This document shows positions 35,536-45,228 of a DNA stretch of 64,000 bases, piece after piece (position 1 is the stretch's first letter; every line of letters starts with the position of its first letter). The translations under genes were made by a program, and so were the position numbers. The stretch is from Clostridium carboxidivorans P7 (GTDB lineage Bacteria; Bacillota; Clostridia; Clostridiales; Clostridiaceae). Location: the NCBI RefSeq assembly GCF_001038625.1, contig NZ_CP011803.1, positions 2,666,001 to 2,730,000 on the forward strand, given 5' to 3'. Below the pieces are notes generated by a model. That model had not been told where the DNA came from and searched no databases. It was given only the letters and a program-made list of their open reading frames with translations.

Positions 35536-37128
35536 ATGCGAAAGATTAAGGCAATAATAAAATATGAATTTTTAAATTTATACAAAAATTTTATCATAAT
35601 TATAATGATGCTATTATTCCTATTTGGTTTGCAGCAACAATTATGGACCGCAAGGATATATGGAGAATTTCGCTTGAATCTTGTTACTTTTTTAAAAACC
35701 TTTTGGCTACCAATAAATTTAATATATATACCAATTTTGATAATAAACGAAATAATAGGTAGCCGTAATCAAGATATATTTGAGATTCTTAATATTTCTA
35801 AAAAGGAAAGATTTTCAGGAAAATTTTTCACAAGTGTAATTATAAATCTAATTATAATAATTATTAATACTGCAATAGTAGTTGGAGTAGCAATTATATC
35901 AAAAGCACCATTTAAATATTCAGTATATCTTATTTCTATGTATTTATTAAATATATGTACTGGGCTTTTTTGTTATAGCTCTGTTGGGCTTTTAATTGGT
36001 GAAACAGTATCAAGATTTAAATATAGAATTTTTTCTTATATACTAATGATTTTATTTTTTTTAGCCACAAATAATTTCTACAGTGAGCCTACAATGTTTA
36101 TACCAATTATGAAAGTAGACCCATTACCAAGCACCTTTGAGTTGTTTTCTTTAGACAAACTAACCTTCTACCACTTTATTTTCTGGAATTTGATAAGTCT
36201 ATTAATATTGTATTTGTTATATAAAATTAAAGATTTACAATTTCTAAGATTAAAAAACAAAATAATATTATTTTCTTTAGCAGTTGCTATTTTTACATCC
36301 TTTTTTTTAGGTTCAAAATATAATCCTGAAAAGTACTGGATTGAGAAAGATAACATTAATGAAAACTATGAGAAACAATCTAAGTTAAATAGTGGATTTA
36401 CAATTGAAAATTATAATATGAAGTTACAATTAGGAGATATATTTTCTAATGATTGTACTATGAACATTATAATCAATAAAGGAAAACTAAATAAATTAGA
36501 TTTAAATTTATATCATACTTTGAAAATATCAAGTATAAAAATAAATGAAAAAGACGTTAAATTCTCAGCTAAAGATGATAAGATAACCTTATTATTATCA
36601 GACAAATATAAAGAAGGGGAAAAAATAAAGATTTCTATAAAATACTCAGGAATAATTAATACTGTAGATCAGCAAGGGAAAAAAAGATTTTTTGTAAATA
36701 ACAATTCATTATTTTTAGCAGATTATTTTCCTTGGTATCCAAAATCAGAGTGGATGGGAAATATAAAAAAATACGAAGTTAAAATAGAAAATAATAATAA
36801 AGAGATATATTCAAGCCTTAATAAAAAAAATAATAACACTTTTGAAGGAGAAGGAAAAGAGATATTTTTCGTTAAAAGTAACTTACTTTCAAAACATTCC
36901 TATAAGGGGATAGAATTTATAGGAAATACTGAACAAATAGAAACGGATAGTCAATGTGAAGAATTAATCAATACAGTTAAATCTATTACTAAGGGTAATG
37001 TAAATGATTATAAAAAATTAATTATAACACCTAATAGAGATAGGGAGTACCTTCTTTATAATTTATATAAAAAACAGATTATATTTGGACTAAAAGATTA
37101 CCAGTCAGTTTTACAGTATAGGAGGTAG
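35536..37128 (+). CDS. ABC-2 type permease fused to an M1-peptidase-like N-terminal domain
   Basis: 530 residues. The first ~250 contain six hydrophobic helices (ABC-2 type, starting IIKYEFLNLYKNF). Residues ~280-530 form an extracytoplasmic beta-rich part resembling the N-domain of M1 aminopeptidases (KYSGIINTVDQQGKKRFF, LADYFPWYPK). Full-length relatives of this fusion continue into a catalytic HExxH domain. Here the ORF stops before it, and an AGGAGG site for the ATPase gene overlaps the end, so the shortened form is stable and not obviously a frameshift. It may sense or bind peptide. Confidence 0.75.
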   Translation: MRKIKAIIKYEFLNLYKNFIIIIMMLLFLFGLQQQLWTARIYGEFRLNLVTFLKTFWLPINLIYIPILIINEIIGSRNQDIFEILNISKKERFSGKFFTSVIINLIIIIINTAIVVGVAIISKAPFKYSVYLISMYLLNICTGLFCYSSVGLLIGETVSRFKYRIFSYILMILFFLATNNFYSEPTMFIPIMKVDPLPSTFELFSLDKLTFYHFIFWNLISLLILYLLYKIKDLQFLRLKNKIILFSLAVAIFTSFFLGSKYNPEKYWIEKDNINENYEKQSKLNSGFTIENYNMKLQLGDIFSNDCTMNIIINKGKLNKLDLNLYHTLKISSIKINEKDVKFSAKDDKITLLLSDKYKEGEKIKISIKYSGIINTVDQQGKKRFFVNNNSLFLADYFPWYPKSEWMGNIKKYEVKIENNNKEIYSSLNKKNNNTFEGEGKEIFFVKSNLLSKHSYKGIEFIGNTEQIETDSQCEELINTVKSITKGNVNDYKKLIITPNRDREYLLYNLYKKQIIFGLKDYQSVLQYRR

Positions 37129-37133
37129 AAAAA

Positions 37134-38024
37134 ATGAGTAAAATAATTGTAGAAAATTTATCTTATAAATATAAAAAAACTGAAGCACTAAGAAAAGTTA
37201 CCTTTGAGGTAACTGATGGATTAATTGGTGTTCTTGGAGCTAATGGTGCTGGTAAAAGCACTCTTATGAAATTAATAGCTACTTTACTAAAAGTTAAGGA
37301 TGGAGATATCAGCATTGATGGTACAAGCTATAAAAAAGGATTAGATAAAATTAGAGGGCAGTTAGGTTATTTGCCACAGGATTTTGTAGTTTATGAATCA
37401 TTAACAGGAAGACAATTGTTAGATGTTTTAGCTACTATTAAAACAAATTATAATAAGGCAGAAAAAATTTCACATTTAGAAGAGATAATTAAAAATTTTG
37501 ATATGCAGGATTATATAGATAGAAAAATAAAAGAGTACTCAGGAGGTATGAAACAAAAGCTAGGTTTTGCTCAGGCAATAATTGGCGATCCAAAGGTTAT
37601 TATAATGGATGAGCCTACTGTTGGATTAGATCCAGAACAGAGAAATATAATAAGGGATTTGTTTCCAGTTATGTCTAGAGGGAGAATAGTTTTTGTTACT
37701 ACTCATATTGTAGAAGATATAGAGAATTATTGTAATTATTTATTAGTATTAAATAAGGGCAGCTTAATTTTTAAAGGAAGTAAAGATAACTTTATTAAAG
37801 AAGTAAAAGGATATCTATGGGAAGAGTTGCTGAATATAAATGATATTAAAGTACTAAAAAAACAAGTTAAAATAATTAATTCAATACCAAGTGGAGATAA
37901 GTTAAGAGTAAGGTACATATCCAAAAAAAAGTTAAGAGATAATGCTACTCTTATAGATATATCATTACAAGATGCTTACATAATTCATTGCGCTATATAT
38001 GATGAGGAGTTAAAAAATGCTTAA
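37134..38024 (+). CDS. ABC transporter ATP-binding protein
   Basis: 296 residues. Walker A GVLGANGAGKST (about residue 33), Q-loop LGYLPQDFVVYE, signature EYSGGMKQK, Walker B KVIIMDEPTVGLD, switch VTTHIVED. Typical of ABC-2 exporters (CcmA-like). It starts 5 bases after the M1-fused permease and overlaps the next permease by 8 bases. The C-terminal ~80 residues are family-typical but variable. Confidence 0.93.
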   Translation: MSKIIVENLSYKYKKTEALRKVTFEVTDGLIGVLGANGAGKSTLMKLIATLLKVKDGDISIDGTSYKKGLDKIRGQLGYLPQDFVVYESLTGRQLLDVLATIKTNYNKAEKISHLEEIIKNFDMQDYIDRKIKEYSGGMKQKLGFAQAIIGDPKVIIMDEPTVGLDPEQRNIIRDLFPVMSRGRIVFVTTHIVEDIENYCNYLLVLNKGSLIFKGSKDNFIKEVKGYLWEELLNINDIKVLKKQVKIINSIPSGDKLRVRYISKKKLRDNATLIDISLQDAYIIHCAIYDEELKNA

Positions 38025-38733
38025 TTATTATAAAAAACATATTAACAATATATATAATTTTAACTTTTTTAATGCTTTGTTTATTCTAACAGCTATTCTT
38101 AATGGAATATTACTATTGGCAGCCAAAACTAATCATATAAATTTTGGACATAATTCACCAGTGAATAATTTATTCTCAATTTGTGACTTTTATTTATTGA
38201 TAATATATGTGATTTTGATTATATTTACCATAGGTATGGATTTTAAAAATAGCATGAGTCATATTAGCCTTTCTGCAAGCAAAAGTAAAAGTAATGACTA
38301 TATAATAAAAAAAATAATAACTATAATAAGTCAGTATAGCATATGTTATGTTATAACATTAATAAATATAATTTATTGTTACAATAAATTTATAAAGGAA
38401 GATAATGAAATAAAACACTACTTATTAATGCTAGTAATAAGTTCTGCTATAACAACTATTTTTGTTACTAGTATAACCTTATTTTTCATTGTTTTAATAA
38501 AGGATATTCCTAAAACCATTATAGTTGTAACTTCATTGTATTTTGTTGAAGAATATCTATGGAGAGGAAAAATAATGCAAAAATATGGAATATTGGCTCA
38601 TAGATTTTATTGGAACTTAAAAGAAACAGGATTTAATCTCAAGGTGAAGTTAGTATATTTAGTTATATCTATAGTACTTATTATATTCTCTTACTTTTGG
38701 CTAGGAAGAGGATCAAAAAGTAATCATAATTGA
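38017..38733 (+). CDS. ABC-2 type membrane permease subunit
   Basis: 238 residues, about six hydrophobic segments, no soluble domain. ATG overlaps the ATPase gene end. With 35536-37128 and 37134-38024 it makes a complete exporter or immunity transporter. Terminates at a short hairpin AATCATAA/TTATGATT (38722-38741) followed by GAATTTTT. Confidence 0.8.
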   Translation: MLNYYKKHINNIYNFNFFNALFILTAILNGILLLAAKTNHINFGHNSPVNNLFSICDFYLLIIYVILIIFTIGMDFKNSMSHISLSASKSKSNDYIIKKIITIISQYSICYVITLINIIYCYNKFIKEDNEIKHYLLMLVISSAITTIFVTSITLFFIVLIKDIPKTIIVVTSLYFVEEYLWRGKIMQKYGILAHRFYWNLKETGFNLKVKLVYLVISIVLIIFSYFWLGRGSKSNHN

Positions 38734-38936
38734 TTATGATTGAATTTTTCACATAACCTATATCTTTTTTTGCAGTTTGCGAGTCTTCCTTTAAATTAAA
38801 GTCTACTTTAAAGGGTTTTCTATACTCAGGATTATTTACTGCATAAATATTGTATATATTTATACCTTTAAATACCTCTTGTGATATATGATTGGATAAT
38901 TCATCAGAATTTCTATGTAAGTACTTATATTAATTA
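38693..38936 (-). pseudogene. Coding-like remnant, minus strand
   Basis: An open frame of about 80 codons reads YLHRNSDELSNHISQEVFKG then INIYNIYAVNNPEYRKPFKV, a protein-like composition. It has no start codon (closed upstream by TAA) and no ribosome site. It occupies much of the gap between the ABC genes and agrB and overlaps the permease end. Likely a gene fragment; family unknown. The rest of the gap (38940-39120) is very AT-rich. Confidence 0.35.
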
Positions 38937-39130
38937 TTACCATACTATATAATTACTATTATACTATATTTTTACATCAAATCAATATTTATGACATTAA
39001 TATATCATATTTTAGTATAAAAATATGATATATAAAAAAATTACTATTTTTATTCCGTTTTTTGCACTTTTTAGGACAAATATATTTACTTTATATAAAC
39101 TAAAATTTACAATTTAAATTGGTGGTAAAT

Positions 39131-39703
39131 ATGATAATAGAATCAATATCAAATATAATAGGAAATTATATTATTTCAAATTGTTCAATTGATGAATCAA
39201 ATAAAGAAAATGTTATTTACGCATTAGAAGCTATATTGGGAGAGCTTTTTAAAATAATAGTATTGTTGCTTATATTCTTAATTCTACATAAAAGTAAATT
39301 TTTTATTTTTTCACTACTAATATTAATATCTATCAGAATTTTTTCGGGTGGAATTCATCTTAAAACTTTTAATCAATGTCTGCTATTTTCTGCATTTGTA
39401 TTTATACTAACAGCTTTAATTTCACCATCAATCCCCAAAATGAATAGTGGAATTTACTATGGAATTGCCATTTTTGATATTCTATCAATTTCCATAAAAT
39501 CACCTTGTCCAAATAAAAAAAGACCTATTAAAAATTTTAATAGGTTTATATACTTAAAAATTTTATCCATATTCTTTACCATTTTATGGATTTGGACTTT
39601 GTTTTTTTATATTACTGATGATTCTTTATTTAATTGCGGCTTAGCCACAATTACTGTTCAATCTATTCAACTAGTTTTATCAAAGAAGGAGGTGTTAATA
39701 TGA
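39131..39703 (+). CDS. agrB: AgrB-like autoinducing-peptide processing protease
   Basis: 190 residues, five or six helices. Catalytic residues of AgrB are visible: His in FSGGIHLKTFNQC (about residue 74) and Cys in SPCPNKKRPI, the expected His/Cys pair. It cleaves the AgrD C-terminal part and helps form the cyclic peptide in the membrane. The ATG at 39131 is used, with GGTGG upstream; a TTG four codons earlier is unlikely. agrD overlaps its end by 4 bases. Confidence 0.92.
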   Translation: MIIESISNIIGNYIISNCSIDESNKENVIYALEAILGELFKIIVLLLIFLILHKSKFFIFSLLILISIRIFSGGIHLKTFNQCLLFSAFVFILTALISPSIPKMNSGIYYGIAIFDILSISIKSPCPNKKRPIKNFNRFIYLKILSIFFTILWIWTLFFYITDDSLFNCGLATITVQSIQLVLSKKEVLI

Positions 39704-39837
39704 AACGTCCATCAAGTAAAAATAAAATTTGCTTATTCTTAGCATTAATGTTAGTCAGTGCTTCTAAACTTATTGCTTTTCATGGTTCTTTTGCTTTATG
39801 GGGAGAACCAGAACCACCAAAAGATCTTTTAAAATAG
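39700..39837 (+). CDS. agrD: AgrD autoinducing-peptide precursor with serine at the ring position
   Basis: 45 residues. Basic/amphipathic leader (residues 1-26), candidate peptide region FHGSFALW (27-34) and acidic tail GEPEPPKDLLK, matching the AgrD layout (leader, AIP, PxxP-type recruiting tail). The position normally held by the thiolactone Cys is Ser30, giving a five-residue SFALW ring closed as a lactone. The only Cys (residue 11) is in the leader. ATG preceded by AAGGAGG. Ends overlap the convergent agrC by 9 bases. Confidence 0.82.
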   Translation: MKRPSSKNKICLFLALMLVSASKLIAFHGSFALWGEPEPPKDLLK

Positions 39838-41103
39838 AGCTCTAAATATTATATTTTTATCTTTAAAATATATTTGGAGTTTACCTCCATTGTTTTCTAA
39901 TAATTTTTTTACATTGTATACCCCATACCCTCGACCTTTACCTTTTGTTGAAAAGCCTTTTTTAACCATTAAAGAAATATCAATTTCACTTGTTGGAACA
40001 TAATAATTTGATACTTCTATGAAATTTGAATTTTCTTTTATACCAACTTTTACATAGACAAGCGTTTCCTCAACATTATTGAGTTCTACATACTCAAAAG
40101 CATTATTAAGCAAATTAGATAATATTTCTACTAATTCATACTCTTTTAATTTTATATTATCTAATTTGCTTTCCACTGAATATGAAAATTTTATTTTTTT
40201 AGCCTGAGCTTCACAAACTTTACTATATATAACTGCAGCTACTACCTTATTCTCAATACCAATTAGCCTATCTACAACTATCATTGATGAATTTACTGAT
40301 TTAACATAATTAGTTATATTATCTTTTATATGTTTTTCATCAATAGTATAGCAAATACCATATATGGCATTTAAATGATTTTTAAATTCATGTTGTTTTC
40401 GTCTTATTTCAGAAATCATTTCTTCAACAAAACCAGAATACATAGAACTTAGTTTAACAGATTTTTTCTCCTCTGTTAACTTAATAATTTGATTGGCTAA
40501 TATAAAATTAGCTATATTGGATGATATAAAAACTAACGTAAAGATTATAATATAATTTAATACTAAATGTTTGTTATATTCCCACAACAATTTAAAACAT
40601 ATAATATATATAATTGAGTTAAATATCAGCATCTTAACTGTATATTGATCAATTATAGATTTATACTTACTGTAGTACTTTTCAATAAATGTTAATTTAT
40701 AATAAATAAGTAAAGAACTAAGTACCAAAAACAAATCAACAGTTATACCATTTTTAAATGTATATCGTACTTGTATCAATGGTGTTAATTTTAATATTGT
40801 AGTAAAAAATAGCTCTAATATTATTATTAAAACCAATGAAATACAAAATTCTAAAGTAATTTCACAAATATTATGTTTATCATCATATATAAAAGCTACA
40901 AGAATTATAACAATAATATAATTTACAAAATCACCTGCATTAGTAAAAAAAACATTTGTCAATACAACAGAAATTGATGTAATTGAGATTACAATAAGAT
41001 TTTTAAAAATTAGTTTTTCTTGTGTTTTATTGAATATAGAAAATATAATCATAAAAGAACTTATTTCAAAAAATGTAACTACAAATAGTTCATAATTATT
41101 CAT
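39829..41103 (-). CDS. agrC: AgrC-like sensor histidine kinase
   Basis: 424 residues. Six hydrophobic segments in the first ~210 residues, then a GHKL-type kinase core: H-box RRKQHEFKNHLNAIYG (about residue 240), N-box ILSNLLNNAFEYV and G-box GRGYGVYNVKKLL. This fits receptors for cyclic autoinducing peptides. It lies on the opposite strand to agrBD and is read toward them, whereas agrBDCA is usually one operon. The response-regulator gene precedes it by 9 bases. Confidence 0.9.
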   Translation of the reverse strand: MNNYELFVVTFFEISSFMIIFSIFNKTQEKLIFKNLIVISITSISVVLTNVFFTNAGDFVNYIIVIILVAFIYDDKHNICEITLEFCISLVLIIILELFFTTILKLTPLIQVRYTFKNGITVDLFLVLSSLLIYYKLTFIEKYYSKYKSIIDQYTVKMLIFNSIIYIICFKLLWEYNKHLVLNYIIIFTLVFISSNIANFILANQIIKLTEEKKSVKLSSMYSGFVEEMISEIRRKQHEFKNHLNAIYGICYTIDEKHIKDNITNYVKSVNSSMIVVDRLIGIENKVVAAVIYSKVCEAQAKKIKFSYSVESKLDNIKLKEYELVEILSNLLNNAFEYVELNNVEETLVYVKVGIKENSNFIEVSNYYVPTSEIDISLMVKKGFSTKGKGRGYGVYNVKKLLENNGGKLQIYFKDKNIIFRALF

Positions 41104-41112
41104 TCAAACCTT

Positions 41113-41847
41113 CTAAATTACACGCTTAGCTAACGCATTCTTTATAATTTGCTTATACTTCAATCCAATAATTGCACAAGAATCATAATCTTTAAAGTAA
41201 ACATTCCATGACGTTACTGAATACTTCTCAATCTTAGTTATATAATTAATATTTATAGCAAAAGATCTATGTGATTTTATAATAAAAGGTTCTTCTATCA
41301 TTTCTAAAGCCTTTTTTAAAGCTAGCCTATTTATTTCAAACTTCCCAATTCTCGTATGAATAATACAATTTTTAATATTAACTTCTAGAAAAATTATATC
41401 AGATGTAGCTATAATAATATCTATCCCCTTACTATTAAATGCTACACTCTTTTCTTTATTTAGTTCACATTCTCTATGAATATTTTTTAAAATTGTATTA
41501 GTTATCTCAATTATTTTCTCTGGATCATATGGTTTTAATATGTAGTCATAGCAATGAACTTCCTTAAAAGCTTTAATCATATAATTCATATATGTAGTTA
41601 AAAATATAATCCATGTAAGTTTATATTTTTCAATATTTCTAAGTTTTAAGGCAAAATCTAATCCAGAAGACTCATTTAAAGCTATATCAACAAAAAATAA
41701 ATTTATATCAACATCCTCACAAATTTTTAATGAATCAGCTGTATTATCAGACTCAAATATTTTCAAATTCAATCCTGTTTGTAATAATATCTTAACTAAG
41801 CTCCTTCGTTGAATTTCACAATCTTCAAGTACCAATATATTAAACAT
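41113..41847 (-). CDS. agrA: AgrA-like response regulator with LytTR DNA-binding domain
   Basis: 244 residues. Receiver: ILVLEDCE acidic pocket, phospho-Asp in NLFFVDIALNE, Lys in YDYILKPYD. The C-terminal LytTR domain (about residues 140-244) includes FIIKSHRSFAININYITKIEK. The internal ATG at 41847 is preferred because GGGGGGATT precedes it. It should activate targets through LytTR direct repeats; the duplicated regions at 33116 and 34453 are possible targets. Confidence 0.9.
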   Translation of the reverse strand: MFNILVLEDCEIQRRSLVKILLQTGLNLKIFESDNTADSLKICEDVDINLFFVDIALNESSGLDFALKLRNIEKYKLTWIIFLTTYMNYMIKAFKEVHCYDYILKPYDPEKIIEITNTILKNIHRECELNKEKSVAFNSKGIDIIIATSDIIFLEVNIKNCIIHTRIGKFEINRLALKKALEMIEEPFIIKSHRSFAININYITKIEKYSVTSWNVYFKDYDSCAIIGLKYKQIIKNALAKRVI

Positions 41848-42101
41848 AATCCCCCCCATAATACAATAAACAGTAAAAAATCCCATTTTTTTCATAACAA
41901 TAACAAAGTTTACCTTATTTCTTCTTTTAATTTCATTTATAGTATTGTTATGTTTATTTTTTACTTTAGTTGCTATTATGTCTTATTTTATTTCCTCATA
42001 TGGTATATTATAACATAGAAATTAATAACATAGGAAAAAAGCACCCATTTATAATTAGTGCTTTACTTTCTTAAATTTAATTTCTATTCATTTTATACAT
42101 C

Positions 42102-43481
42102 TCATACTCCCAACTTTGAATATTTTCTAAGTTCTGAAGTAATAAGAATAATAGTCACTACAACTGATAATATTTCTGCACATGGTCCTGCATACAATAC
42201 TCCTAAAACTCCCATAAACTTAGGTAAAATTATCATAAGAGGAACTATAAAGAAGGTCTGCTTACATAGCGTAAGCAGCATTGCTTTTCCAGGTTTACCT
42301 ACAGCCTGAAAGAAAACACAACTTGTAAGTTCAAAACCTATAAACATACAGAGCATCAAAAATATCTTAAAGGATTTTAAGGCAAATTCATTATACAGTG
42401 CATTATTTTGACCAAATAGATTTATTATACCCTGTGTAAAAAACTGAAATATGATGAAACCTATTATTGATACAACAGTTGCTATTTTTATAAGCATAAC
42501 ATAAGTATCCTTCACACGTTTGAAATTTTTAGCACCATAATTGTATCCAAGTATTGGCTGACCTCCTATAGCTATACCTATCACCACTCCTAATAAAAGT
42601 TCATTCACTTTCATTACAATACCTATTGCTGATATGGGAATATCACTACCATAAATTGATTGTGCTCCATAAGTTTTAAGCATATTATTGCTCACTATTA
42701 TTATTACTGTTACTGCTACTTGTGTAATTAAACTGGATATTCCTAAAAGCATTACTGACTTACTCACCTTTACATCAAGCTTCAAATATTCTCTTTTAAA
42801 CTTTATATTTTTAAACTTTTTAAGGTAACTTAGAGAAATTGTGCAGGATAAAATTTGTCCTATTATTGTTGCTATGGCGGAACCTTTAACCCCCATACCA
42901 AAATGAAATATGAATATAGGATTCAAAACAATATTTATAACTGCTCCTACTATCATGGCAAACATTGAATATTCTGGGCTGCCATCTGCGCGTATTATTG
43001 AATTTAGGCCTGCTGCCAAAATCATGAAAGGAAATCCTATTAAAATTATTCTCATATAATCCAGTGCTATAGAAATGTTAGTACTTGTAGCTCCAAAGCT
43101 CCACAGCAACTTTTCCATAAAAACATATCCAACTGCTAAAAATATCAAACCTAAAATCACCATCAAAACAATTGCATTACCTATTGCTTTAGCGCCCTCT
43201 TCTTTGTTTTTCTCTCCTAATTTTATACTGTAAAAAGCAGCTGCTCCATCTCCTAAAAGTAATGAAAAACCTAAGGCTAAAACTACAAGTGGAAATGTTA
43301 TATTTGTAGCTGCATTACCAATATAGCCTACTCCCTGACCAATGAAAATCTGGTCCACAATACTGTAAAGAGCATTCACCACCATTGCAAGCACGCAGGG
43401 AATTGAAAACTTCATAATAAGCTTGCCAAGCTTTTCATTTTCAATATAGCTTTCATTAATTTTTATACTCTTTTCGCTCAA
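42102..43481 (-). CDS. MATE-family efflux protein
   Basis: 459 residues, twelve helices. IVDQIFIGQGVGYIGNAA near the N-terminus and GVVIGIAIGGQPILGYNYGA at the start of the second half are MATE/NorM signatures of the MepA-like branch. TTG start with GAGGTG eight bases upstream. A TetR regulator gene lies directly upstream on the same strand, so repression by that protein is likely. Confidence 0.93.
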   Translation of the reverse strand: MSEKSIKINESYIENEKLGKLIMKFSIPCVLAMVVNALYSIVDQIFIGQGVGYIGNAATNITFPLVVLALGFSLLLGDGAAAFYSIKLGEKNKEEGAKAIGNAIVLMVILGLIFLAVGYVFMEKLLWSFGATSTNISIALDYMRIILIGFPFMILAAGLNSIIRADGSPEYSMFAMIVGAVINIVLNPIFIFHFGMGVKGSAIATIIGQILSCTISLSYLKKFKNIKFKREYLKLDVKVSKSVMLLGISSLITQVAVTVIIIVSNNMLKTYGAQSIYGSDIPISAIGIVMKVNELLLGVVIGIAIGGQPILGYNYGAKNFKRVKDTYVMLIKIATVVSIIGFIIFQFFTQGIINLFGQNNALYNEFALKSFKIFLMLCMFIGFELTSCVFFQAVGKPGKAMLLTLCKQTFFIVPLMIILPKFMGVLGVLYAGPCAEILSVVVTIILITSELRKYSKLGV

Positions 43482-43667
43482 CTAATATACACCTCTTTCA
43501 AATTTCATATAGATATCCACTAAAAAGTTATTGAACTTACAGCTTTCTGGTGTGAATATCTACAATTGAAAGAATACTGCATACAGTAACAGGAGAGTCA
43601 ACACTTATTTTAATTATTAGCTCTATTAAATAATAATATTGGAATTATACATATGTATTCTATAATA

Positions 43668-44267
43668 TTAAGAATCAGCTTTTTGTTTTGCAAATATAGA
43701 ATTAATTCCATTAAATGCAATGTTACCGGCTGCTTTTGCTAAGTCTTCTAAGGAGAGTTTTGACTTCGTTCTGAACCATTCAACATACATGGACATAAGT
43801 CCAGAGGAAGTGAATTCAGCATATAGATTTAACGTTTCTTTATTAATCTCAATTTTTTCATGAAATTTTTCTATCAGTGTATCTTTTAATATTTTCTTTA
43901 CTTTAGTAAAAAGACGAATATAAGAATTTGTACAAATTAATTTTTCATAGAAATCATAATCTTCATTAATCACATTATTTAAGCTAGTAAAAAAAGCACA
44001 TCCATCAAATTGTGCTTGAAAAAAATCATATTTTTCTAAAATGATCAAAAGTTTTTCAATAATTTCATTCTCTATTTTATCAAAGATATCATCTATACTT
44101 GAATAATGCATATAAAAAGTCTTACGGTTTATATTTGCTCTTTCTGCTAGCTCTTTTATAGTAATCTCGGAAACATCTTTCTCTGCAAGTAGATTGACTA
44201 GAGCATCTCGTATACTTTTTTGAGTTTTGCCAATTCGTCTGTCTTTAGTTTCTGATTTTCTTTCCAT
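43668..44267 (-). CDS. TetR-family transcriptional regulator
   Basis: 199 residues. N-terminal helix-turn-helix: KSIRDALVNLLAEKD, then ELAERANINRKTFYMHYSS, diagnostic of TetR. The C-terminal ligand domain is divergent. It stands between a MATE gene (same strand) and the four-gene RND unit (divergent) and could control both. Confidence 0.92.
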   Translation of the reverse strand: MERKSETKDRRIGKTQKSIRDALVNLLAEKDVSEITIKELAERANINRKTFYMHYSSIDDIFDKIENEIIEKLLIILEKYDFFQAQFDGCAFFTSLNNVINEDYDFYEKLICTNSYIRLFTKVKKILKDTLIEKFHEKIEINKETLNLYAEFTSSGLMSMYVEWFRTKSKLSLEDLAKAAGNIAFNGINSIFAKQKADS

Positions 44268-44505
44268 AATATCCTCCTAAAGTAACACTTTATCTAAATA
44301 TGAGTATTAAGCAACATTATTTTGCTTTTTTGACCATTGTTTAATAAATATACTTTAATTATAATACCTATATGAGTAATAATCAACACGTGTTACATTT
44401 TGAAAATAAAAAGAAAAATAAGTATGAAAAATGCTATGGATATGAAGAGAAGTGGAAAAACGTTTCACAAAAATTAAGGAATATAAAAGAAAGGAGAGCA
44501 AGGAT

Positions 44506-45228
44506 ATGGGATACTTTAATGATTTACTACTACTTTTCACAATATACTCATTTTTAGGATGGGCGTTAGAAACTATTTTTGCTAGTATAAATGAAAGAAA
44601 AATTATAAATAGGGGATTTTTAAATGGATTTGTATGTCCTATTTATGGCTTTGGAGCTATTTTGGCTATTCAGTCTTCAAAATGGATTTCAAATATTTTT
44701 GAAAACCCCTTTGTTGCAATTATCATTAATATACTAACTGCTATGATTTTAGTAACTGTATTGGAATATATCACAGGATTTCTTTTAGAAAAAATTTTTG
44801 ATTGTAAGTGGTGGGACTATAGCGATAATGCATTTAATCTTAAAGGGTATATTTGTTTTAAATACTCACTTCTTTGGGGAGGATTAACGTTTTTGCTGAT
44901 TAGGTTTGTGCATCCCGGAATTTTGAAAGTGTTTTTTTTAATACCTACATCTACCAAAGGCTATTTAGTAGCAATCCTGCTTTTATACTTTATAATGGAT
45001 ACAGTTAAATCTGTCAAGGATACCTTAGATTTGAGAAAGGTAATTTTAAATTACTCCAATATTTCGCTCAACAGGTACTATGAAAAAATTATTCAATATA
45101 AGAGATTCTTTCTCGCATTTCCAAGGCTGTTAATTTTGAATGCTGGCATTATAAATCGTGATATAAGGAGTGTCCTCAATGATAGAATGGATAAAATTAA
45201 AATTGAGCTTAAAAATAGATTTCTTTAG
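44506..45228 (+). CDS. Putative ABC-transporter type IV (CmpB-like) membrane protein
   Basis: 240 residues with about six hydrophobic segments. SFLGWALETIFASI, GFLNGFVCPIYGFGA and WWDYSD-like (CKWWDYSDNAFNLKGYIC) blocks define this conserved Firmicutes membrane family of uncertain function. The ATG at 44506 has GAAAGGAG upstream; the longer frame is not supported. First gene of a unit with an HD protein, an adaptor and an RND pump. Confidence 0.8.
   Translation: MGYFNDLLLLFTIYSFLGWALETIFASINERKIINRGFLNGFVCPIYGFGAILAIQSSKWISNIFENPFVAIIINILTAMILVTVLEYITGFLLEKIFDCKWWDYSDNAFNLKGYICFKYSLLWGGLTFLLIRFVHPGILKVFFLIPTSTKGYLVAILLLYFIMDTVKSVKDTLDLRKVILNYSNISLNRYYEKIIQYKRFFLAFPRLLILNAGIINRDIRSVLNDRMDKIKIELKNRFL

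Noticed and set aside
42058..42309. Plus-strand 83-codon frame overlapping the second MATE gene
   Set aside because: Shadow of the MATE gene in the opposite frame.
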